From contig JASFYU010000200.1 of assembly GCA_045046905.1 (NCBI GenBank), forward strand, positions 1 through 15,620: a stretch of 15,620 nucleotides of DNA, in the 5' to 3' direction. Numbering within the stretch: position 1 is the first letter of the stretch; each line of letters starts with the position of its first letter. Both the position numbers and the translations under genes were made by a program. The notes beneath the pieces are model-generated. The model did no database searches. It saw nothing but the letters and a program-made list of their open reading frames with translations, and was not told the origin of the DNA. The DNA is from JASFYU01 sp045046905. Lineage in GTDB: Bacteria > Bacteroidota > Bacteroidia > Flavobacteriales > Flavobacteriaceae. This document shows, piece after piece, positions 1 through 7,175 of this stretch.

Positions 1-144
1 TCTTTTTTGAAAATCAACAAAAACTATGCAATAAACCAGTAAAAGGGTTAATTTTAGTATGAATAAAATTTATTTAGGACAGGATTGATTAATAACCTCA
101 AAATTAATATCATTTAATAATGCACCATGCATATTAAATGTTTT

Positions 145-175
145 TTTGTTTATAAAAAAATATAATGTATATTTG
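145..175 (+). promoter_or_regulatory. Bacteroidota-type sigma promoter
   Basis: TTTG at 145-148 is followed by exactly 19 bases and then TATATTTG at 168-175, which matches the TAnnTTTG -7 element of the Bacteroidota primary sigma factor. The predicted transcript would start just upstream of the ATG at 198. It is the only exact match of this kind I found in front of a + strand gene here. The first gene behind it is a pseudogene, so it may now serve the intact operon starting at 1338. That is inference; AT-rich DNA produces chance matches. Confidence 0.6.
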
Positions 176-197
176 ATTAATAGTAATACATTTTGCG

Positions 198-932
198 ATG
201 ATGGATATGAAAAGGTTTGAGAATCAAATTGTGTTAGTTCCGGGTGGAACACAGGGAATTGACAAGGACACCACCGTAAGACTAGCAAATGAGAGAGGCA
301 ATGTAATCATTGCGGATATAGATAAGGATATATTTGTCCTGTCTGAACAGTCTTTCAAAAATATGGGGGTCGCACTTACCTCCTATATGATTGATATTAA
401 TGATAAGCAATCTGTAAAGACCCCTGCAGATAATATTGTCCAAGATTTCGGCACATTGGATATTGTAGTCAATAGCGCGGAGGTAGTTGGTCCAAATGGA
501 AAGAAAATTGTTAACACCTCTTTAAATTATTTTGACAGCACCTAAGCTGTAAATCTAAGAGGTTCTTTCCTTTAATCCTAAGTATTTCATTCCCTTGATG
601 GAGATAAACGATTATGGACGAATTTTACTTATTGCTTCTATTGTTGGGAAGGAAAGTAATGCTTGCGTGAACGCCTATTCGGCAACGAAGTCAGGAGTGA
701 TTGGGTTGACAAAGGCAGTGGGTAAAGAGTATGCTGAACTGGTATTCGAATAAACGCGTTGGCTCCGCCGTAGTGAGAACCGGACTGGTTGATGCGATGG
801 ACAGAAAACAGGTAAAGTACATGGAAGAAAAAACACTAATGAAAAGATTTGAAATCCTAACTGAGATAGCATCGTCGGCTGCTTTCATTGTATCGCCTGA
901 AAACGCATTTACAACAGCGTTTACATTCGATA
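198..932 (+). pseudogene. Short-chain dehydrogenase/reductase, decayed
   Basis: This is a remnant of a classical SDR oxidoreductase (NAD(P)-binding Rossmann fold). The reading starts at ATG 198 in a 115-codon stretch, stops at TAA 543, continues as AVNLRGSFL, and stops again at 573. It resumes in the next frame near 574 with the recognisable YSATKSG catalytic segment (YxxxK intact), up to about 737. Apparent one-base deletions near 738 and 767 then shift it twice more; read across them, the text is TGIRINALAP and VVRTGLVDAM. It ends in AFIVSPEN...FTFD near 930. Conserved sites are also damaged: the cofactor loop reads PGGTQGID where TGxxxGIG is expected, and the NNAG-like site reads NSAE. The last few residues of a normal SDR are replaced by GH3 sequence. 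The original may have been a sugar or sugar-acid dehydrogenase like those downstream, but its substrate cannot be told. Several independent lesions make a functional product very unlikely. Confidence 0.88.
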
Positions 933-936
933 AGAA

Positions 937-1354
937 AAATCTGACCCCATCATATCCCTTTGGTTTTGGAATGAGCTATACCACTTTCGAATATGATGGT
1001 CCAAACTTGTGAAATGAAAAAATCGGATGTATGGAAAGTGTACGTTGACCTAAAGAACATGGGTGATTTAGAGAGTGAAGAAGTCACTCAACTCTACATC
1101 GGTTTTAAGAATTCGTCCGTCGATCGGCGGGTGAAGCTTTTAAGAGGATTTCAAAAAATGCATTGAATGCAGGAGAAAGCGAAAGGGTAACGTTTGAAGT
1201 GCCTGCAAAAGATTTGGCCTGGTACAACCCTGAAAACAAAGAATGGGAAATCGAAGAAATGGAATACGAAGTATATGTAGGTGATTCCTCAAGAAATAGT
1301 GACCTATTAAAGAGGAAATTCACAATAATCAAAGAAAATGATGATGAGAAATAA
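937..1354 (+). pseudogene. GH3 glycosidase C-terminal fragment
   Basis: This is the C-terminal end of a glycoside hydrolase family 3 enzyme (beta-glucosidase/beta-xylosidase type). The run YPFGFGMSYTTFEY is the family's conserved YPFGxGLSYTxF motif, which precedes the fibronectin-III-like domain. That domain follows in pieces: a shift near 1005-1012 moves the reading to KVYVDLKN and EEVTQLYIGF, and a one-base loss in the A-run at 1153-1158 moves it back to NAGESERVTFEVPAKDL, ending KRKFTII and TAA at 1352. The whole catalytic part, several hundred codons, is missing. The fragment begins in the same frame in which the SDR remnant ends, so a deletion or recombination near 932-937 joined the two. 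Its 3' end overlaps the start of the next gene. It has no glycosidase function. Confidence 0.88.
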
Positions 1355-2918
1355 GCACCCTTTTGGCAGTAAGATAGTTGCCGCCATTCTTTTGACTATT
1401 GGTCTGTGTTTACCGATAAATAATTCTGCGCAAAGCAAAAAAAAGTCAGATTGTAAAACAATTAACCTGTTGGATGATGATTTAAGTCATTGGTACAAAT
1501 GGATAGGCGTGCCGCACAACACGGTGAAAGGTCTTCCTCAAGGTATTCCCACAGGTGATGGTATGAATGGAGCACCCTTAGAACGCAAAGAGCCAAAAAA
1601 TGTTGTGCAGAATATCGGATTGAAAAAGGTGGATGGATCCATCGTTCCATTGGACAAAGGGAAAATCCAACTTCAATCAGAAGGTGCCGAGGTATTTTAT
1701 AAAGATATTAGCCTTGAACCTATTAGCAATTTTCCTGCTGATATTAAAGAAAAAACTAGCCGGAACCCGCCCTATTCATGGAAATTGGGAGTGGCTCTGT
1801 ATGCTTTTCACAAATATACCTTCCCTGAACAATTGGCAACCGCAGACAGCACCGGATTAAAATACATAGAGGGTTTTACGTTTGGCAGAGCAGGTAAAGT
1901 TTTGAACGATTCATTGATAATGACCCTCTCTCCGTCAGGGGTCGGTAAACTGAATGCACTTGTTCAGAGCAGAGGAATGCGGATGCAGTCTATCTATATA
2001 ACAGGTGGAAATACCATTGCCGATTGGGAAAGAGATTTTAAGATTGCAAAAAAAATGAACGTACAATATGTAACGGCTGAGCCGCCTGTGAATATGTGGA
2101 ACTCGGTTGACAGTCTGGCAGGTAAATATAACCTTAAGGTTGCGATACATAATCACTATAAGGGAACAAGTCCGTATTGGGATCCCGATTCGGTCTTAGT
2201 GGCTTTAAAAGACCATCCCAACTTCGGTGCTTGTCCAGATTTGGGACATTACCCAAAGAGCGGTATCAATCCCGTAGCGGCATTGAAAAAACTAGAAGGT
2301 CATATTATTGCTATTCATCTAAAGGATATCGCAGCATACAATGATCCTGAACTAAAAGATGTACCCGTAGGTACTGGAGTAATAGATTTTCCAAAAGTGT
2401 TCGATGAATTAAAGCGCCAAAATTTTAATGGTCACATCATCATTGAACGGGATGCCGAAGATTGGCCCAATAATCTTTCTGCTATAAACAAGGGCGTGCG
2501 CTATATAAATGAATCATTGGGACTGCCCGAGATATCATCATTGGAGCCGAAGAATAAAGTCCGCGCCGCGCCGACCATTCAGGAGAAATCCATAGAAGAC
2601 AATGCCGATACTGGTCCTATAGACGATTTTTTCGAAGGGAAATGGGACGTTGTTTTAAAAGCTACACCCAATGGAGATGTACCGTTAACCATGAGTTTTG
2701 TTTTAAACGAAAGAAAATGGATAGGCTCTTTTATCGATCCGCAGACCCAACAGGAAATGCAGATGAAATCAGTTGGATACAAAGCAGAAGGTTTATTGTT
2801 GGAACTTTCTCTTGGAGGTTATGAGGTAATAATAAGCTTAAAAAAAGAGGATGATCACCGTGCAAATGGTAAATTAATGGGAATGTTCGATGTTGAAGCG
2901 ATTCGGGCTAAAAAATAA
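1338..2918 (+). CDS. Secreted sugar isomerase-like TIM barrel with shortened DUF1080
   Basis: The protein has 526 residues. Residues 1-32 look like a signal peptide (basic start, hydrophobic core IVAAILLTIGLCLP, cleavage near NSAQ), so it is probably exported. Residues about 41-92 match the N-terminal edge of DUF1080/3-keto-disaccharide hydrolase domains (LLDDDLSHWYKWIGVPH). Residues about 93-135 match the C-terminal edge (GKIQLQSEGAEVFY). The middle of that beta-sandwich is absent, so the domain cannot be normal. Residues about 144-396 form a xylose isomerase-like (AP endonuclease 2) TIM barrel with plausible metal ligands and active-site residues E248, H271, H273, D301, H304, H327 and E370. 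Residues about 426-526 are a separate beta-rich domain that I do not recognise. The barrel family includes sugar isomerases, epimerases and keto-sugar enzymes; the substrate is unknown. Three successive ATGs (1338, 1341, 1344) are possible starts. It opens the intact operon, and its start overlaps the GH3 remnant by 17 bases. Confidence 0.8.
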   Translation: MMMRNKHPFGSKIVAAILLTIGLCLPINNSAQSKKKSDCKTINLLDDDLSHWYKWIGVPHNTVKGLPQGIPTGDGMNGAPLERKEPKNVVQNIGLKKVDGSIVPLDKGKIQLQSEGAEVFYKDISLEPISNFPADIKEKTSRNPPYSWKLGVALYAFHKYTFPEQLATADSTGLKYIEGFTFGRAGKVLNDSLIMTLSPSGVGKLNALVQSRGMRMQSIYITGGNTIADWERDFKIAKKMNVQYVTAEPPVNMWNSVDSLAGKYNLKVAIHNHYKGTSPYWDPDSVLVALKDHPNFGACPDLGHYPKSGINPVAALKKLEGHIIAIHLKDIAAYNDPELKDVPVGTGVIDFPKVFDELKRQNFNGHIIIERDAEDWPNNLSAINKGVRYINESLGLPEISSLEPKNKVRAAPTIQEKSIEDNADTGPIDDFFEGKWDVVLKATPNGDVPLTMSFVLNERKWIGSFIDPQTQQEMQMKSVGYKAEGLLLELSLGGYEVIISLKKEDDHRANGKLMGMFDVEAIRAKK

Positions 2919-2938
2919 CATTCATAAAACTCAAACTG
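2916..2938 (+). repeat. Leader segment shared with the hydrolase gene
   Basis: The 23 bases before the dehydratase ATG begin with TAACATTCATAAA and end AAACTG. The 23 bases before the ATG at 7176 begin with the same 13 bases and end AAACAG at the same spacing. Only a 4-base block and one further base differ. No Shine-Dalgarno sequence is present in either. The upstream TAA stop is the first three bases of this segment. Confidence 0.6.
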
Positions 2939-4663
2939 ATGAAAGCAAACAAAAAAGTACCATTAAGAAGTAGCAATTGGTTCGGCAGAACCGGAAAGGA
3001 CGGGTTCATCTACCGGGCATGGATGAAAAATCAAGGAAACCCGGACTATGAATTTAATGGTAAACCAGTAATCGGTATTTGCAATACATGGTCCGAGCTT
3101 ACCCCTTGCAACGGGCACTTTCGTGAACTCGCCGAATCGGTAAAAAAAGGGATTTGGGAAGCGGGTGGCTTTCCGGTAGAGTTTCCCGTAATGTCATTGG
3201 GAGAAACCTTAATGAAACCTACCGCCATGCTGTACCGTAATTTGACCAGTATGGATGTCGAAGAAAGTATACGCGCCAATCCCTTAGATGGTGTTGTACT
3301 ATTATGCGGCTGTGATAAGACCACCCCCTCTTTGGTCATGGGGGCGTGTAGTGTAGACCTCCCTACGATCGTCGTTTCCGGAGGGCCCATGTTGACCGGA
3401 AAGTACCGTGGAAAAAGTATAAGCACCAGCGATGTATGGCGCTACCATGATGATGTACGTGATGGAAAAATCGAGGAAAAGGAACTACGCAATATTGAAG
3501 CCGCCATGTGTCGGAGTAATGGGCATTGTGCCGTAATGGGCACAGCTTCCTCAATGGCCTGCATGGTAGAGGCATTAGGGCTTTCATTGCCAGAAAATGC
3601 GGCAATACCAGCGGCCGATTCCCGTCGAAAAGTTCTCGCACAGCTATCGGGTCTGAGAATTGTCGACATGGTTCGTGAAGATTTAAAACTATCCGATGTA
3701 TTGACGCCGAAAGCGTTTGAAAATGCCATCAGGGTGAACGCGGCTATCGGCGGTTCCACCAATTTTGTCATACACCTTCTGGCAATTGCTGGCAGAATTG
3801 GCGTTCCACTTACCCTTGAAGACTTCAATCGCTTATCCAGAAATATACCCCTCATTGTAAACCTACAGCCTTCTGGTAAGCACTTTATGGAAGATCTTTT
3901 CTATGCCGGAGGCCTACCTGCAGTGATGAAAGAACTTGAAGGTATTTTAAACAACCAATGCATCACGGTAAACGGAAAGACCGTAAAAGAAAACTTTCAA
4001 GAAGCTCAAAACTATGATGACGATGTTATTGGTAGTATTTCCACACCGTTCAATGATGCGACGGGCCTCGCCATTCTAAATGGAAACGTTTGTGAGAACG
4101 GAGCGGTCATAAAACCCTCAGCGGCAAGCGACCATTTAATGAAGCATTCAGGTAAAGCCGTGGTTTTTGAAAACATAGAGGACTTTAAAGCGAGAATAGA
4201 TACTGATGACCTCGATGTAGATGAAAATAGTGTTCTGGTCCTAAAAAATGTGGGACCCAAAGGGTATCCTGGGATGCCGGAAGTGGGCAATATGGGGATT
4301 CCCATAAAATTATTGAAAAAAGGAATCACGGATATGGTACGTATTTCCGACGGGCGTATGAGCGGTACCGCTTTTGGAACGGTAGTCTTGCATGTCTCGC
4401 CCGAAGCTGCAATGGGAGGTAATTTTTCGGTCATTCAAACCGGGGATGTAATAACCTTGGATATCCCAAATCGCAGTTTAATGGTTGGGGTGAGCGATAA
4501 AGAACTGGCCTTGAGAAAACAACAAAGGGAACCCACACCGCCTATTGTAGAAAGAGGCTATGTTAATCTGTATGTGAACCACGTGCAACAGGCTCATTTA
4601 GGTGCCGATATGGATTTTTTAAGTGGAAAATCGGGCAGTGAGGTTCCACGAGATTCTCATTAG
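2939..4663 (+). CDS. IlvD/Edd-family sugar-acid dehydratase
   Basis: The protein has 574 residues, the usual length for the aldonate branch of the IlvD/Edd family (arabinonate, xylonate, galactonate or fuconate dehydratases). These enzymes use a [2Fe-2S] cluster and Mg2+ to turn an aldonate into its 2-keto-3-deoxy acid in the cytoplasm. The expected cluster cysteines are C57 (TPCNGH), C125 (CGCDKTTPS) and C197 (SNGHC), with spacing like that of characterised pentonate dehydratases; K127 in CDK is the lysine that binds the metal in relatives. GTASSMACMVEALGL and the C-terminal SDGRMSGTAFGTVVLHVSPE motif are intact. Neighbouring lactonase and diketo-acid genes favour a sugar-acid substrate over the branched-chain amino-acid role of IlvD itself. 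It lies 20 bases after the TIM-barrel gene and 14 bases before the next SDR gene, so it is probably co-transcribed. I infer L-fuconate or a related aldonate; the sequence does not fix which. Confidence 0.92.
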   Translation: MKANKKVPLRSSNWFGRTGKDGFIYRAWMKNQGNPDYEFNGKPVIGICNTWSELTPCNGHFRELAESVKKGIWEAGGFPVEFPVMSLGETLMKPTAMLYRNLTSMDVEESIRANPLDGVVLLCGCDKTTPSLVMGACSVDLPTIVVSGGPMLTGKYRGKSISTSDVWRYHDDVRDGKIEEKELRNIEAAMCRSNGHCAVMGTASSMACMVEALGLSLPENAAIPAADSRRKVLAQLSGLRIVDMVREDLKLSDVLTPKAFENAIRVNAAIGGSTNFVIHLLAIAGRIGVPLTLEDFNRLSRNIPLIVNLQPSGKHFMEDLFYAGGLPAVMKELEGILNNQCITVNGKTVKENFQEAQNYDDDVIGSISTPFNDATGLAILNGNVCENGAVIKPSAASDHLMKHSGKAVVFENIEDFKARIDTDDLDVDENSVLVLKNVGPKGYPGMPEVGNMGIPIKLLKKGITDMVRISDGRMSGTAFGTVVLHVSPEAAMGGNFSVIQTGDVITLDIPNRSLMVGVSDKELALRKQQREPTPPIVERGYVNLYVNHVQQAHLGADMDFLSGKSGSEVPRDSH

Positions 4664-4677
4664 TTAAAATAAAGAAA

Positions 4678-5442
4678 ATGGATTTCAAGGGGAAAGTGGC
4701 CATTGTAACAGGTGCAGGTCAGGGCATTGGACTGGAAATATGCAAACAGTTGGTATTAGCTGGTGCCAAGGTGGTATTAAATGATATGGATTCGACTTTG
4801 GCTGAAGATGCAGTAGCACAGGTCAGTAAGAATGGAAAGAGTTGTATTACCTTTCCTGGGGATTCAGGAGATATTACCTTAATTCAAAAAATGGTGGATA
4901 AGGCCGTGAGTGAATTCGGGAAACTGGATATTGTGGTAGCCAATGCCGGAATTACATTGTACGGTGATTTCCTTACCTATCCGCCCGAATCTTTCTTTAA
5001 AGTATTGGAATTAAATCTTGGTGGTAGTTTCTTTTTGGCGCAAGCGGCTGCAAATCAAATGAAAAATCAGAATTCAGGTGGGTCAATTGTGTTCATGTCG
5101 TCCGTAACAGGGCATCAGGCCCATAAGAACCTTGCGGCATATGGTATGACCAAGGCAGCCTTGGAGATACTTGCAAAACATCTAGTGATTGAATTGTCCC
5201 AATATAAGATCAACGTGAACACAATTGCTCCTGGCGCTACCCTCACAGAGCGTACCTTAAAAGAGAAAAATTACACAGAAACTTGGAATAAGCTGACCCC
5301 AATGGGCAGACCTGCCCATGTTGACGATATAGCCCAGGCGGTCTTGTTCATGATCTCGGATAAGGCCAAACATATAACAGGGCAGAGTTTGGTAGTGGAT
5401 GGAGGCTGGACATCGATCAGTCCTTCGCCATATGATAATTAA
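4678..5442 (+). CDS. SDR oxidoreductase, probable sugar dehydrogenase
   Basis: The protein has 254 residues, a complete classical SDR. The cofactor loop TGAGQGIG lies at residues 11-18, an acidic D36 at the end of the second strand suggests NAD+ over NADP+, NAG is at 89-91, and the catalytic set is S142, Y155 and K159. The C-terminal ITGQSLVVDGGW is typical. Because the operon also encodes a lactonase, this is the better candidate for the first step, oxidation of the free sugar to its lactone. SDRs convert too easily in substrate for this to be read from sequence. It sits 14 bases after the dehydratase gene behind an A-rich leader. The alternative is that it acts on the keto-deoxy acid and the next SDR acts on the sugar. 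Confidence 0.9.
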   Translation: MDFKGKVAIVTGAGQGIGLEICKQLVLAGAKVVLNDMDSTLAEDAVAQVSKNGKSCITFPGDSGDITLIQKMVDKAVSEFGKLDIVVANAGITLYGDFLTYPPESFFKVLELNLGGSFFLAQAAANQMKNQNSGGSIVFMSSVTGHQAHKNLAAYGMTKAALEILAKHLVIELSQYKINVNTIAPGATLTERTLKEKNYTETWNKLTPMGRPAHVDDIAQAVLFMISDKAKHITGQSLVVDGGWTSISPSPYDN

Positions 5443-5475
5443 CGGGTACACGTATCCCAAGAAAAAAGATAGAAA

Positions 5476-6255
5476 ATGACAATGTTCAGTTTAAAAAATA
5501 AAAAGGCTATCATAACAGGTGGTGGAAGTGGAATCGGCAAGGCCATAAGCACGGTTTTTGCAAAACAGGGGGCATCTGTTTTTATTCTTGATGTTGACGA
5601 AGTCAGGGCGAAAAACACGGTCGAAGAAATCAAAAGTAACAGAGGTGTCGCAGTTTTTAGGCAATGCAATATCGCCATGCCCGAAGAGGTAACGGATGCT
5701 ATTGCTGCTATTGCTGGTCCTGAAAAAAAATTGGATATCGTGGTCAACAATGCCGGAATCGCACACGTAGGCAATGTAGAACAAACAACTACAGAAGAAT
5801 TGGACAAGTTGCTTGATGTTAACGTAAAGGGCATGTTCCATGTTATTCAAGCCTCGATTCCGTTTTTAAAGAAAGACGGCGGCGTAGTTCTGAACATGGC
5901 TTCGGTCGGTGCTTCCGTTGGGTTAAGTGATCGCTTTGCCTATAGTTTGACCAAAAGTGCCGTAATAGGAATGACTTTATCTATCGCAAAAGATTATATA
6001 GCCCATAACATTCGTTCCAACTGCGTTTCTCCGGGGCGTGTTCACACACCCTTTGTAGATGGTTTTTTAAAGAAAAATTATCCGGGCGAGGAAGCGGAAA
6101 TGTTCCAGAAATTATCCAAGACACAGCCTATAGGCCGAATGGCCAAGCCTGAAGAAATAGCAAATTTGGTCTTATATCTGTGTTCAGACGAGGCAGCGTT
6201 TATTACCGGAAGTGATTATTTTATAGATGGAGGTTTTACACGGTTAAATAGCTAA
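5476..6255 (+). CDS. SDR, probable 2-keto-3-deoxy-sugar-acid dehydrogenase
   Basis: The protein has 259 residues and is a complete classical SDR: TGGGSGIG at 14-21, D39 after the second strand (NAD+ likely), NNAG at 91-94, S143, Y156 and K160. The C-terminal half (SNCVSPGRVHTPF, then GRMAKPEEIANLVLYLCSDE and FIDGGF) resembles the BDH2/DHRS6 and 2-keto-3-deoxy-L-fuconate dehydrogenase group. In that group the enzyme oxidises C4 of the keto-deoxy acid to give a 2,4-diketo acid. The FAH-family hydrolase downstream would be the next step, which supports this call. ATG 5476 is chosen for its position; the next in-frame ATG at 5482 would also leave the whole fold. Substrate assignment is inference. 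Confidence 0.88.
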   Translation: MTMFSLKNKKAIITGGGSGIGKAISTVFAKQGASVFILDVDEVRAKNTVEEIKSNRGVAVFRQCNIAMPEEVTDAIAAIAGPEKKLDIVVNNAGIAHVGNVEQTTTEELDKLLDVNVKGMFHVIQASIPFLKKDGGVVLNMASVGASVGLSDRFAYSLTKSAVIGMTLSIAKDYIAHNIRSNCVSPGRVHTPFVDGFLKKNYPGEEAEMFQKLSKTQPIGRMAKPEEIANLVLYLCSDEAAFITGSDYFIDGGFTRLNS

Positions 6256-6264
6256 GAATTCAAT

Positions 6265-7152
6265 ATGCGACCCGAAGTTGTTTGTACCCATATATGTGAA
6301 TTAGGTGAAGGCCCTATCTGGGATTTATCTAACCAACTTATTTGTTGGCTTGACATTATCAATGGTGAGATTCATGAATGGTCGCCAAATGATAGATCAT
6401 TGAACACAATTTCGGTTGGCCAAATGATCGGATCAATGGCAATTAGCACCGATGGCAATTTTGTTGCTGCGTTAGAAAATGGTTTTGGTATCGTAAACCG
6501 TCATACCGACGAAATAAAAAGCGTTGCTAATCCCGAAGAACATAAATCTAAAAATCGATTCAATGATGGAAAATGCGATCCGGCCGGCCGATTTTGGGCG
6601 GGAACCATGTCTCTTTCCGAAGAATCGGAAAAAGGTAGTTTATACATGCTGAATGCGAATGGAGAAGTATCTAAGAAAATTGAAAAGACTACCATTTCCA
6701 ATGGATTGGCATGGAGTTTGGACCATAAAGCTTTCTATTTCATAGACACATCCACTTTTAAGGTGTCGGCCTACGATTATGATAAAAGTACCGGAGCACT
6801 TTCCAACAAAAGAACGATTATCAATATATCAAAAGGCGATGGTTATCCTGATGGGATGACCATTGACAACGAGGGAATGCTATGGATTGCTCATTGGGAT
6901 GGTTGGCAGGTTACGCGTTGGGATCCAGCTACGGGAAAAAAATTAGCGGCTATTGCACTCCCGGTTTCAAGAATTACTTCGTGCACCTTTGGCGGTAAGT
7001 CTTTTGAAGACCTCTATATAACGTCGGCAAAAGTTGGACTAAGCAAGGAGGAACTAGAAGAACAACCTCTGGCAGGATCGCTTTTTGTGATTCGAAATTG
7101 TGGGTACAAGGGTCTTCCCGCATTTCAATTTAATAGTAATATTCATAAATAG
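6265..7152 (+). CDS. SMP-30/gluconolactonase family lactonase
   Basis: The protein has 295 residues, a full six-bladed propeller of the SMP-30/gluconolaconase/LRE family, which opens sugar lactones to aldonates with a divalent metal. The expected ligands are present: E15 (LGEGPIWD), N100 (RFNDGKCDP), N146 (ISNGLAW) and D196 (YPDGMTID). The blade motifs GRFWAGTM and GMLWIAHWDGW are typical. No signal peptide is seen, so it is cytoplasmic. It starts 9 bases after the preceding SDR stop and fits between a sugar dehydrogenase and the aldonate dehydratase. Its last codons lie inside a 16-base tandem repeat that duplicates the 3' end. It is a confident family call; the lactone is not known. Confidence 0.92.
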   Translation: MRPEVVCTHICELGEGPIWDLSNQLICWLDIINGEIHEWSPNDRSLNTISVGQMIGSMAISTDGNFVAALENGFGIVNRHTDEIKSVANPEEHKSKNRFNDGKCDPAGRFWAGTMSLSEESEKGSLYMLNANGEVSKKIEKTTISNGLAWSLDHKAFYFIDTSTFKVSAYDYDKSTGALSNKRTIINISKGDGYPDGMTIDNEGMLWIAHWDGWQVTRWDPATGKKLAAIALPVSRITSCTFGGKSFEDLYITSAKVGLSKEELEEQPLAGSLFVIRNCGYKGLPAFQFNSNIHK

Positions 7153-7171
7153 TAACATTCATAAATAGTAA
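7133..7171 (+). repeat. 16-bp tandem repeat across the lactonase stop
   Basis: ATAGTAATATTCATAA (7133-7148) is followed at once by ATAGTAACATTCATAA (7149-7164), one mismatch in 16, and then a partial third unit ATAGTAA (7165-7171). The lactonase TAG stop at 7150-7152 lies in the second unit. The second unit also supplies most of the leader in front of the next gene. The likely origin is slippage or short duplication. Confidence 0.85.
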
Positions 7172-7175
7172 ACAG
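7153..7175 (+). repeat. Leader segment shared with the dehydratase gene
   Basis: TAACATTCATAAA (7153-7165), four differing bases, AAAC, one differing base and G run directly into ATG 7176. The segment ahead of ATG 2939 has the same layout, with 18 of 23 leader positions identical. It overlaps the second unit of the tandem repeat at 7133-7171. Confidence 0.6.

Noticed and set aside
198..1012. Treating the 115-codon and 93-codon open frames as separate small genes
   Set aside because: Both carry consecutive pieces of one SDR fold (and the second also GH3 sequence), so they are fragments of a broken gene.
3442..3855. Long reverse-strand open frame of 137 codons, with others at 3046-3426 and 4012-4434
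   Set aside because: They lie opposite the well-supported dehydratase gene, show no family motif, and are expected shadows of its codon pattern.
5443..5460. Possible hairpin GGGTACACGTATCCC between the two SDR genes
   Set aside because: The arms pair only with a bulge and a 3-base loop, no T-tract follows, and co-transcription of both SDR genes is likely.
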